From positions 1 to 64,000 of the forward strand of contig CAVRGJ010000002.1 in assembly GCA_963720705.1 (NCBI GenBank): a stretch of 64,000 nucleotides of DNA, given 5' to 3'. Position numbers and translations under genes: made by a program. This DNA is from DASWJZ01 sp963720705 (GTDB lineage: Bacteria; Pseudomonadota; Alphaproteobacteria; Rhizobiales; Afifellaceae). The first letter of the stretch is position 1. Each line of letters begins with the position of its first letter. The notes beneath the pieces were generated by a model. That model saw nothing but the letters and a program-made list of their open reading frames with translations, was not told the DNA's origin and ran no database searches. This document shows positions 24,315-32,388 of this stretch, in pieces.

Positions 24315-25667
24315 CTACGCCTTCACGATGCGGTCGCGGTTCTGCTTCACGTCGCGCGTGGCGTTGCGGGTGTCGACGGTAAGCGGCGCGGCGGCGACGA
24401 GCGCCTCCCAGTCGATGCCGTCGTGGTTGGTCACGATCAGAACGAGGTCATAGCCGGAGGCGCCGGCAAGCGGCACGGAGCGCCGCCCGGCGAGTGCGCC
24501 GTGCTGGCGCGAAGGCCCGATCACCGGGATGAACGGGTCGTGGTAGTCGGTCTTCGCGCCGCGGCCTTCCAGGAGCTCGATGATGCGTAGCGCCGGGCTT
24601 TCGCGCATGTCGTCGACGTTCTTCTTGTAGGCGACGCCGATGACGAGGATGCGCGCGCCTTTCAGCCCCTTGCCGGTCTTTGCGTCGAGCGCGGCGGCGA
24701 CCCGATCGACGACGATCCTCGGCATCGCCGTGTTGATCTCGCCGGCAAGCTCGATGAAGCGGACCGGCACCTCGAACTCGCGCGCCTTCCAGGTGAGGTA
24801 GAAGGGATCGATCGGGATGCAGTGGCCGCCGAGGCCGGGACCCGGGTAGAACGGCATGAAGCCGAAGGGCTTCGTCTTCGCAGCGTCGATCACTTCCCAG
24901 ACGTCGATCCCCATGGCGTCGTAGACGAGCTTCAATTCGTTCACGAGCGCGATGTTGACGGAGCGGAAGATGTTCTCGGTCAGCTTCACGGCTTCGGCGG
25001 TCTGCGTGGTGGAGACCGGGACGAGCTTGTCGATGAATTGGCCGTAGAGCGCGGCGACCGCTGTCGCCGCCTTCGGCCCGTCGCCGCCGACGACTTTTGG
25101 GATGCGCGTGGTGCCGAACTCGATGTTGCCGGGGTCCTCGCGCTCGGGCGAATAGGCGATGAAGAGCGTCTCCTCCGAGCGAAGGCCGCTTCGCTCAAGG
25201 ATCGGCTTCAGGACCTCGGCGGTGGTGCCGGGATAGGTGGTCGATTCAAGCACCACGAGCTGGCCGGCATGAAGATGCGGCACCAGGCTCTCGGCGGTCG
25301 AGACGATATAGGAGAGGTCAGGCTCGCGGTTGCGGTTGAGTGGCGTCGGCACGCAGATCAGGATCGCATCGGCGGCGCCGAGCCGCGCAACGTCGGCCGT
25401 CGCTTCGAAGCCGTTCTTGCGCATCTCGGCGATGGTGGTGTCGGGGATATGCTTGATGTAGGAGCGGCCGGCGTTGAGCTTCTCCGCCTTCGCCGGGTCG
25501 ACGTCATAGCCGATGACCTGGTGACCGGTGCCGGCAAGCGCTCGCGAAAGCGGCAGGCCGACATAGCCGAGTCCGATCACGGCGATCGTCGCGCGCCGGC
25601 TCGCGATCCGCGCGATCAGCGTATCGAAGTCGGCGTCGGCCGCGCCTTGCGCGACATGGTCCTGCAT
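24315..25667 (-). CDS. UDP-N-acetylglucosamine/hexosamine 6-dehydrogenase-type nucleotide-sugar dehydrogenase
   Basis: A 450-aa NAD-dependent dehydrogenase that oxidises C6 of a UDP-sugar to the uronate, feeding surface polysaccharide synthesis. The NAD-binding site IAVIGLGYVGLPLSRALA is at ~29-46, the catalytic Lys/Asn region at KLTENIFRSVNIALVNE and the catalytic Cys in GLGGHCIPIDP at ~270-280. The third domain ends near the C-terminus (VIGVAYKKNVDDMRESPA). The pattern is closer to WbpA/WecC-type enzymes than to UDP-glucose dehydrogenase. No glycosyltransferase operon is adjacent. Confidence 0.87.
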   Translation of the reverse strand: MQDHVAQGAADADFDTLIARIASRRATIAVIGLGYVGLPLSRALAGTGHQVIGYDVDPAKAEKLNAGRSYIKHIPDTTIAEMRKNGFEATADVARLGAADAILICVPTPLNRNREPDLSYIVSTAESLVPHLHAGQLVVLESTTYPGTTAEVLKPILERSGLRSEETLFIAYSPEREDPGNIEFGTTRIPKVVGGDGPKAATAVAALYGQFIDKLVPVSTTQTAEAVKLTENIFRSVNIALVNELKLVYDAMGIDVWEVIDAAKTKPFGFMPFYPGPGLGGHCIPIDPFYLTWKAREFEVPVRFIELAGEINTAMPRIVVDRVAAALDAKTGKGLKGARILVIGVAYKKNVDDMRESPALRIIELLEGRGAKTDYHDPFIPVIGPSRQHGALAGRRSVPLAGASGYDLVLIVTNHDGIDWEALVAAAPLTVDTRNATRDVKQNRDRIVKA

Positions 25668-25739
25668 TGGCGAGAACTTCCCAAGTGGCGTTTCCCCGCT
25701 TCACGGAGAAACGTCGGCGAAGTCAATGGCGGCCCGGCC

Positions 25740-26729
25740 TCATGCTCGGCCGGCTAGAAGGGCGGCGAGCTGATCGCGGCGCATCGCCGGCGTCGGCGCG
25801 AGTTCCGCGAAGCCCGGATGCGCTATGTCGCGCGGCCGCGCATAGATGACGCCGAGCGCGGTCGGCTCGCCGGATGCGCCGAGGCTTGCAAGCGCGATGG
25901 CGCGCGGAAGATTGGTCTCGTCGTGGCGGGCGATCGCGTCGAGCGGCGCATCGATACCGACATTGACGACGCGGAAGCGGCAGGCACCTTCGTCGAAGAC
26001 CAGGCCCTTGTCCTTCGCCTTGCCGAAGAGCATCGGCTCGCCGTGTTTGAGCCTGATCCCGGCTTCGGCGGCCGTCGCTTTCTCGCCGAGCGGACCGAAG
26101 GCGCCGTCATGGTAGATGATGCAGTTCTGCAGGATTTCCACCAACGAGGCGCCCTTGTGCGCGTGCGCCCGGACCAGAATTTCCGGCATGTGATCCTGCA
26201 ACGCGTCGACGGTGCGTGCGACGAACGAGCCGCCGGCACCGAGCGCGACCAACGCGGCGTTGACCGGCCGCTCGATCGAGCCGCCGGGCGTTGAGGGCGA
26301 ACGCGTGCCGACCGGCGAAGTCGGCGAATACTGGCCCTTGGTCAGCCCGTAGATCGCGTTGTTCAGGAGAAGCAGGTTCAGATCGACGTCGCGCCGCAGC
26401 GCGTGCAGCAAATGATTGCCGCCGATCGAAAGGAAGTCTCCGTCGCCGCCGACGACCCAGACGTCGAGATCGGGATTGGCGAGCTTCGTACCCGTCGCCA
26501 CGGCCGGCGCACGGCCGTGGATCGTGTGGAAGCCATAGCTCGCGATGTAATAGGGGAAGCGTGCGGCGCAGCCGATGCCGGAGATGAACACCACCTCATG
26601 CGGCGGACGCCCGATCTCGGCGAGCGCCGCGCGGACGCCCTTCAGGATCGCGTAGTCGCCGCAGCCGGGGCACCAGCGCACCTCCTGGTCGGAGGTGAAG
26701 TCCTTCGCCGAAAGAGGCATCACGTTCAT
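25740..26729 (-). CDS. korB: 2-oxoacid:ferredoxin oxidoreductase, beta subunit (KorB-like)
   Basis: A 329-aa TPP-binding subunit. It has the iron-sulfur cysteines in RWCPGCGDYAI, GIGCAARFPY and ILQNCIIYH, and the TPP-Mg site VVGGDGDFLSIGGNH. Together with the alpha subunit it oxidises 2-oxoglutarate (or a related 2-oxoacid) to the CoA thioester, reducing ferredoxin. ATG 26729 overlaps the korA stop (ATGA), so the two are translationally coupled. No separate ferredoxin gene is adjacent. Confidence 0.9.
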   Translation of the reverse strand: MNVMPLSAKDFTSDQEVRWCPGCGDYAILKGVRAALAEIGRPPHEVVFISGIGCAARFPYYIASYGFHTIHGRAPAVATGTKLANPDLDVWVVGGDGDFLSIGGNHLLHALRRDVDLNLLLLNNAIYGLTKGQYSPTSPVGTRSPSTPGGSIERPVNAALVALGAGGSFVARTVDALQDHMPEILVRAHAHKGASLVEILQNCIIYHDGAFGPLGEKATAAEAGIRLKHGEPMLFGKAKDKGLVFDEGACRFRVVNVGIDAPLDAIARHDETNLPRAIALASLGASGEPTALGVIYARPRDIAHPGFAELAPTPAMRRDQLAALLAGRA

Positions 26730-28615
26730 TGCACGCGCCCCCTGAGCCGGGCGGAGAATTCCGCCTCCAACGTGGAGACAAGGAATGGCCGGCCGCTGAT
26801 CTGCGTCACCGGCTCGATCGGCAGAAGATACGCTGCACGCAGCATCGCGGCTAGCTGGCCGGTGTTCATCTCGGCGCACACGATCTTCTTGTAGCGCTTC
26901 AGGATCGCCTCGAGCCCGGCGGGGAGCGGCGAAAGCTGGCGCAGGTGAAGATGCGCGACGGCGTGGCCAGCTTTCTGAAGATCGCGCACCGCCTGGCGGA
27001 TCGGCCCGAAGGTCGAGCCCCAGCCGACGACGAGGAGATCGCCGGAATCCGGGCCCTCGTGGATCAGCGCGCGGTCGTTCCTTTCCGCGACGCGAGCAAT
27101 CTTCTCGGCGCGGAGGCGGACCATCTGCTCGTGGTTGTCGGGGTCGTAAGAGATATTGCCGGTGACGGCGTCCTTCTCGAGTCCTCCGATCCGGTGCACG
27201 AGGCCGGGAATGCCCGGCGCGATCCATTGCCGGCCGAGCGTCTCGGGATCGCGGGTGAAGGCGGTGATCGGGTTCTCGCCGTCGCCCGTCATATGCGGCG
27301 GGAAGGCCGGAAGCGTTTCCACGTCGGGCGTCTCCCACTCGCTGATCGCGTTGGCGAGATAGGCGTCGGAGAGCACGATGACCGGCGTCATCGCCTCGAT
27401 CGCGATCCGAGCGGCGTCGACGACGATGTCGAAGCAGTCGCCGGGCGTTGCCGGCGCGAGCACCGGAAGCGGCGATTCGCCGTGGCGGCCGAGCACCGCC
27501 ATGTCGAGGTCGGACTGCTCGGGCTTGGTCGGCATGCCGGTCGAAGGCCCGGCGCGCTGCACGTCGATGACGACAAGCGGCAACTCGGCGGTGACGGCAA
27601 GGCCGAGCGCCTCCGTCTTCAGCGACAGGCCCGGCCCTGAGGAAGCCGTGAAGCCGAGGCCGCCGGCATAGGAGGCGCCGATCGCGGCGCAAGCGGCGGC
27701 AATCTCATCCTCGGCCTGGAATGTCCTGACCCCGGATTTCAGTTTGGCAAGCGCGTGAAGAAGCGCAGATGCCGGCGTGATCGGATAGGAGCAGTAAAAG
27801 ACCGGCCGTCCGGAGAGCGCGCTTGCGGCGGCAACGCCGAGCGCCATCGCGTCGGTGCCCGAGACCATGCGCGAGCGGCCGGTGCGATCGTGCGCCGTCC
27901 CGAGATCGACCACTTCCGGGATCGCGAGCTCCATCGTCTCGCCGTAGGCGTAACCCGCCTTGAGCGCCGCGAGGCTGCCGCCGAGGAGCGCCGGCTCCTT
28001 CGCGAAGCGCCGCTCGATCCAGGCGATCGTCGCGTCGGGCGACTGCCCGCAGAGCCAGAGCGACAGGCCGAGCGCCCAGAAATTCTTGGCGCGGCTTCCG
28101 TCCTTGCGGCCGAGGCCGAAGGCGGCGACGGATTCGAGCGTGCGCTGCGTCATGGCGATCGGGATCGCGCGATACGGTGCAGCGCCGCTGTCATCGACCG
28201 GGGTTCCGGCAAGGCCCGCCTTCACGAAGGCGCGTTCGTTGAAGGCGCCCTCGTCGTAGACCACGGTGCCGCCGGGCTTCAGGAACTGAATATTGGTGAC
28301 GAACGCGGCGGGGTTGAAGGCGACCAGCACATCGGCCTCGTCGCCCGGAGTCAGCACCTCGCCGGCGCCGAACTGCACCTGATATGCGGAGACGCCGAAG
28401 GTCGTGCCGGCGGGAGCGCGGATCTCGGCCGGGAATTCCGGCAGCGTCATCAGGTCGGCGCCCTCCGCGGCCGCGGCCGTGGCGAACTGGTGGCCGGCGA
28501 GCTGCACGCCGTCGCCGGAATCGCCGGCGAAGCGCACGACAAGCGCCTGCCGGTGGCGCTTTGCGACGCCTTGCGGGCGTGCCGTCTGTCGTTCGGTCGT
28601 GTCACCGAGGCTCAT
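26726..28615 (-). CDS. korA: 2-oxoacid:ferredoxin oxidoreductase, fused gamma-alpha subunit (KorA-like)
   Basis: A 629-aa protein with the gamma domain first (FAGDSGDGVQLAGHQFATAA, ~30-50) then the alpha (pyrimidine-binding and CoA-binding) domains: GTDAMALGVAAASALSGRPV, CSYPITPASALLHAL, FQAEDEIAAACAAIGASYAG and SSGPGLSLKTEALGL. The gamma-alpha fusion plus a small beta subunit is the two-subunit KorAB layout known from actinobacteria and some alphaproteobacteria. This allows an NAD-independent 2-oxoglutarate step. Citrate synthase is divergent 450 bp away, which supports a central-carbon role. Confidence 0.9.
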   Translation of the reverse strand: MSLGDTTERQTARPQGVAKRHRQALVVRFAGDSGDGVQLAGHQFATAAAAEGADLMTLPEFPAEIRAPAGTTFGVSAYQVQFGAGEVLTPGDEADVLVAFNPAAFVTNIQFLKPGGTVVYDEGAFNERAFVKAGLAGTPVDDSGAAPYRAIPIAMTQRTLESVAAFGLGRKDGSRAKNFWALGLSLWLCGQSPDATIAWIERRFAKEPALLGGSLAALKAGYAYGETMELAIPEVVDLGTAHDRTGRSRMVSGTDAMALGVAAASALSGRPVFYCSYPITPASALLHALAKLKSGVRTFQAEDEIAAACAAIGASYAGGLGFTASSGPGLSLKTEALGLAVTAELPLVVIDVQRAGPSTGMPTKPEQSDLDMAVLGRHGESPLPVLAPATPGDCFDIVVDAARIAIEAMTPVIVLSDAYLANAISEWETPDVETLPAFPPHMTGDGENPITAFTRDPETLGRQWIAPGIPGLVHRIGGLEKDAVTGNISYDPDNHEQMVRLRAEKIARVAERNDRALIHEGPDSGDLLVVGWGSTFGPIRQAVRDLQKAGHAVAHLHLRQLSPLPAGLEAILKRYKKIVCAEMNTGQLAAMLRAAYLLPIEPVTQISGRPFLVSTLEAEFSARLRGRVQ

Positions 28616-29069
28616 GGGTCTCGTCGCCGCCTCCGGCTGTTCGTTTTCGTCAGGGGCTGGTTTGGGCAGAGCGTGCCGATCGCCGGCATCAGGCGGCGGA
28701 TATCACGGTACACCGATGCTTGGCCAGACGGCGGCATGTTTCGTTGATCCGGAGGGCCGGCGCAAGGCGGCGCCTGCTCGCCAATTGGCTGATTTGAGCA
28801 TCTTTTTTTCCCGTCGGCCCTTGATCCAGGGCAAGCTCTCGATCGGTCCTGGCGGGTGGCAATGCCCGCTTCGCGTGACCCACTATATATTGCACGCGCG
28901 AGATGGACTTGTGGTTTTGCGTGCGCCGCAACAATATGCGCCAGGCTGATCGCGCCGGTTCGACGGCGCAGGCAATTCTGCACTCGGTCGATGATCGCGC
29001 CGGTTTGGGCGGCCTCTCGACAGCCACGGCGTCGGGGGCTAGGGCCCAACAGACCGCACTGAGGTGAAC
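28616..29069. other. 454-bp divergent intergenic region between korAB and citrate synthase
   Basis: Must contain both promoters. An AT-rich stretch with CCCACTATATATTGCACG (about 28880-28897) stands out from the GC-rich surroundings and could hold a -10 element. No RNA gene or reading frame is convincing. A very long minus-strand frame across 28689-30332 is a shadow of the citrate synthase gene. Confidence 0.4.
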
Positions 29070-30341
29070 ATGGGTAACAAGACGGCCAAACTCTCGATCG
29101 GCAACGAAAGCTGGGATTTCGACATCCTCGACGGCACGACCGGACCGCAGGTCATCGACATCAGCTCGCTCTACCAAAAGACCGGCCGCTTCACCTACGA
29201 CCCCGGTTTCACCTCGACCGCCTCCTGCGCCTCCTCCATCACCTTCATCGACGGCGATGCGGGCGTGCTTCTCTACCGCGGCTACCCGATCGACGAGCTC
29301 GCGGAAAAGAAGTCGTTCCTGGAGGTCGCCTATCTGCTTCTCTACGGCGAACTGCCGACGCCGGAGCAGAAGGACGACTTCGAATACCGCGTCACGCGCC
29401 ACACCATGATTCACGAACAGATGGCGCGCTTCTTCAGCGGCTTCCGCCGCGACGCGCATCCGATGGCGGTCATGTGCGGGCTCGTCGGCGCGATGTCGGC
29501 TTTCTATCACGACTCCACTGACATCTCCGATCCGTATCAGCGCATGGTCGCCTCGATCCGGATGATCGCGAAGACACCGACGATCGCCGCAAACGCCTTC
29601 AAATATTCTGTCGGGCAGCCGTTCATCTATCCGAAGAACAGCCTCGACTATGCTTCGAACTTCCTGCGCATGTGTTTCGCGGTTCCGTGCGAAGAGTACG
29701 AAGTGAACCCTGTGCTGGCGCGCGCCATGGACGTCATCTTCATTCTGCACGCCGACCACGAGCAGAATGCGTCGACCTCCACGGTGCGGCTTGCAAGCTC
29801 GTCGGGCGCCAACCCCTTCGCCTGCATCGCCGCCGGCATCGCGAGCCTCTGGGGCCCGGCGCATGGGGGCGCCAACGAAGCGGCGCTCCAGACCTTCGCC
29901 GAGATCGGCAGCAAGGATCGCATCCCGCAATACATTGCCAAGGCGAAAGACAAGAACGACCCGTTCCGCCTCTCCGGCTTCGGGCACCGCGTCTACAAGA
30001 GCTACGATCCGCGCGCCAAGGTAATGCAGAAGATCTGTCACGAAGTGCTGAACGAGCTCGGCGTCAACGACCGCCTGCTCGAGGTGGCGATGGAGCTCGA
30101 GCATATCGCGCTCAACGACGAATATTTCGTCGAGCGCAAGCTTTATCCGAACGTCGACTTCTATTCCGGCATCACGCTGCGCGCGCTCGGCTTCCCCGAC
30201 AACATGCTGACGGTACTTTTTGCCGTCGCGCGCACCGTCGGCTGGGTCGCTCAGTGGAACGAGATGGTGGAGGACGAGACGCAGCGTATCGGCCGCCCGC
30301 GCCAGCTCTATACGGGCGCCACCGAACGGCACGTGCCTTAA
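29070..30341 (+). CDS. gltA: Citrate synthase (type II)
   Basis: A 423-aa enzyme condensing acetyl-CoA with oxaloacetate at the entry of the TCA cycle. It has the type II N-terminal beta-rich domain (DGTTGPQVIDISSLY-like), the catalytic-His regions LWGPAHGGANEA and GFGHRVYKSYDPRA, and SSGANPFACIAAGIASL. The length and the N-terminal domain fit the hexameric, NADH-sensitive proteobacterial form. GAGGTG precedes ATG 29070. Confidence 0.95.
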   Translation: MGNKTAKLSIGNESWDFDILDGTTGPQVIDISSLYQKTGRFTYDPGFTSTASCASSITFIDGDAGVLLYRGYPIDELAEKKSFLEVAYLLLYGELPTPEQKDDFEYRVTRHTMIHEQMARFFSGFRRDAHPMAVMCGLVGAMSAFYHDSTDISDPYQRMVASIRMIAKTPTIAANAFKYSVGQPFIYPKNSLDYASNFLRMCFAVPCEEYEVNPVLARAMDVIFILHADHEQNASTSTVRLASSSGANPFACIAAGIASLWGPAHGGANEAALQTFAEIGSKDRIPQYIAKAKDKNDPFRLSGFGHRVYKSYDPRAKVMQKICHEVLNELGVNDRLLEVAMELEHIALNDEYFVERKLYPNVDFYSGITLRALGFPDNMLTVLFAVARTVGWVAQWNEMVEDETQRIGRPRQLYTGATERHVP

Positions 30342-30387
30342 GCGGACGCGTCTCCTTCCCCGTTCTCCGCCGCTGGCTTAGGCTCAG

Positions 30388-31593
30388 ATGATGGACGTCT
30401 TCGTTTGCGATCCCGTTCGCACGCCCATCGGCCGCTACGGCGGTGCGCTTTCGCGCGTGCGTGCCGACGACCTCGCGGCTACGCCGATCCGCGCCCTCGT
30501 TGAGCGTCACCCTTCGATCAGGGAAGCGGTCGACGAGGTCTATTTCGGCTGCGCCAATCAGGCAGGCGAGGACAATCGTAACGTTGCGCGAATGGCGGCT
30601 CTTCTTGCCGGCCTGCCGGATCGGACGCCCGCCGTCACGCTGAACCGGCTTTGCGCGTCGGGGCTCGACGCGGTCGGAGCGGCAGCGCGCGCGATCCGCG
30701 CCGGCGAGATCGACCTCGCCATCGCCGGCGGCGTCGAATCGATGTCGCGCGCGCCCTTCGTGATGGGGAAAGCGGCGGAGGCTTTTCAGCGAAGCGCCGA
30801 GGTTTACGACACGACGATCGGCTGGCGCTTCATCAATCCGTTGCTGAAGCAGCAGTACGGCGTCGAGTCCATGCCGGAGACCGGCGAGAACGTCGCGCAG
30901 GATTTCCAGGTCAGCCGCGTCGACCAGGATGCGTTCGCACTACGCTCGCAGCAGCGGACCGCCGCTGCGGTCGCCGCCGGCCGGTTCGACGACGTGCTGC
31001 TGCCGGTTGCCGTGCCGTCGCGAAAAGGGCCGCCCACGAACGTCACGTCGGATGAGCATCCGCGCCCCGATACGAGCTCCGAAGCGCTCGCTAAACTCAA
31101 ACCGATCGTGCGCGAAGGCGGGACGGTCACGGCTGGAAACGCGTCGGGCGTGAATGACGGCGCCGCCGCCATGATCCTCGCCTCCGAAGCGGCGGTTAAG
31201 CGGCACGGCCTCGCTCCGCTTGCGCGCGTGCTCGGCATGGCGTCTGCGGGTGTGCCGCCGCGCATCATGGGAATCGGACCGGTGCCGGCGGTCGGAAAGC
31301 TCACCGAGCGGCTCAAAATGAAGGTCTTCGACTTCGACGTCGTCGAGCTGAACGAGGCTTTCGCGAGCCAGGCGCTCGCCTGTTTGCGGCAGCTCGGCAT
31401 TCCCGACGACGCCGAGCACGTCAACCCGAACGGCGGGGCAATCGCACTCGGCCACCCGCTCGGCATGTCGGGGGCACGGATTGCCGGCGCCGCGGTGCGC
31501 GAACTCGACCGCCGCGGCGGCCGTTATGGCCTCGCCACGATGTGCGTCGGCGTAGGGCAGGGGGTCGCGATGGCCTTCGAGCGCGTGGCCTGA
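30388..31593 (+). CDS. Thiolase, 3-oxoadipyl-CoA / acetyl-CoA type (PcaF-like)
   Basis: A 401-aa thiolase. The nucleophilic Cys lies in LNRLCASGLDAVG (~90), the active-site His in GHPLGMSGAR (~350) and the second Cys in MCVGVGQG (~385). The segment MPETGENVAQDFQVSRVDQDAFALRSQQR (positions ~167-195) is the pattern I associate with beta-ketoadipyl-CoA thiolases (PcaF/PaaJ), but no aromatic-degradation genes are nearby, so acetyl-CoA acetyltransferase remains possible. It follows gltA on the same strand by 46 bp. Confidence 0.87.
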   Translation: MMDVFVCDPVRTPIGRYGGALSRVRADDLAATPIRALVERHPSIREAVDEVYFGCANQAGEDNRNVARMAALLAGLPDRTPAVTLNRLCASGLDAVGAAARAIRAGEIDLAIAGGVESMSRAPFVMGKAAEAFQRSAEVYDTTIGWRFINPLLKQQYGVESMPETGENVAQDFQVSRVDQDAFALRSQQRTAAAVAAGRFDDVLLPVAVPSRKGPPTNVTSDEHPRPDTSSEALAKLKPIVREGGTVTAGNASGVNDGAAAMILASEAAVKRHGLAPLARVLGMASAGVPPRIMGIGPVPAVGKLTERLKMKVFDFDVVELNEAFASQALACLRQLGIPDDAEHVNPNGGAIALGHPLGMSGARIAGAAVRELDRRGGRYGLATMCVGVGQGVAMAFERVA

Positions 31594-31611
31594 AGCCGCG
31601 CCGGCCGCGCA

Positions 31612-32388
31612 CTAAGCCGCGAGCGGGCCGGCGGGCTTGGCGCTCTCCGCGGCAAATCTCCGCGCACGGTCGAGGGTCAGCAGCCAGGTCCGCGTCGGCT
31701 CCAGCCGCCACTCGGTCGGCGCTTCTTTCCGAGCCGGCTCGATATAGGCGAGGTAAGCGAAAAGGACGAGCGCGTCTTCGCGCTTCTGGTCGACGCCGCA
31801 GCGCTTGATCAACGCGGCAAGCCGCTTGCCGCGCTCGCCGCCATTCAGTCCGGCCTCGGCGAGGATGCGGGCGTAGGTGCGCTCCTTGAAGAAGAGCGAA
31901 CGGGCGCTCGCATCGAGCCGCGTGGCCTCGTCCTCGCTTACCGCCTTCAGGTTCAAGAAGCGCTCGATCGTCGCCTCGACGTTGACCAGCGCTTCGGTGT
32001 AGGGGCGGTAACCCATCTCTGCCGGCGCATGGAGCTGCGCAACAGCTGCGTCGTCCTCAAGCTCGCCGAGCCGATAGCGCTCGAACACCCTGCCGACGCC
32101 GATCATGCCGAAGTCGGCACACTCCGCCGCGCGAAGCGCGCCCATCGACGCCGCGCCGAACACTTGCACGCCTTGTTCGAGCGCGTAGAGGATCTCCTTG
32201 TGCCAGACCGCGGCGATGTCCTCGAAGCGACCGTCGACAAGGGCGATCACGCTCGCCCCCTCGACGACGGCACGGGCGATGTCGCCTTGGGCGGCGGGGC
32301 CGCGGCAGTCGATCTCGTCGAAATCGTTCGGTCGTTCGGCGGACCAATCGATGCCGTGGAGGCTCGGGCCGGCAAAGAGGACTTTCAT
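31612..32388 (-). CDS. TfuA-like protein, partner of YcaO
   Basis: A 258-aa TfuA-core protein. Hallmarks are MKVLFAGPSLHG at the start, VFGAASMGALRAAE at ~77-89, then GMIGVGRVFERYRLGELEDD and YTEALVNVEATIERF. TfuA proteins act with YcaO enzymes and are required for backbone thioamidation in McrA modification and in thioviridamide-type RiPPs; they are thought to deliver sulfur. ATG 32388 overlaps the ycaO stop (ATGA), so YcaO and TfuA are made together. This pairing is the main reason to predict thioamide rather than azoline chemistry (inference). Confidence 0.88.
   Translation of the reverse strand: MKVLFAGPSLHGIDWSAERPNDFDEIDCRGPAAQGDIARAVVEGASVIALVDGRFEDIAAVWHKEILYALEQGVQVFGAASMGALRAAECADFGMIGVGRVFERYRLGELEDDAAVAQLHAPAEMGYRPYTEALVNVEATIERFLNLKAVSEDEATRLDASARSLFFKERTYARILAEAGLNGGERGKRLAALIKRCGVDQKREDALVLFAYLAYIEPARKEAPTEWRLEPTRTWLLTLDRARRFAAESAKPAGPLAA

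Noticed and set aside
28689..30332. 547-codon minus-strand frame
   Set aside because: Exact shadow of the citrate synthase gene; composition rich in Arg, Asp and His, with no family match.
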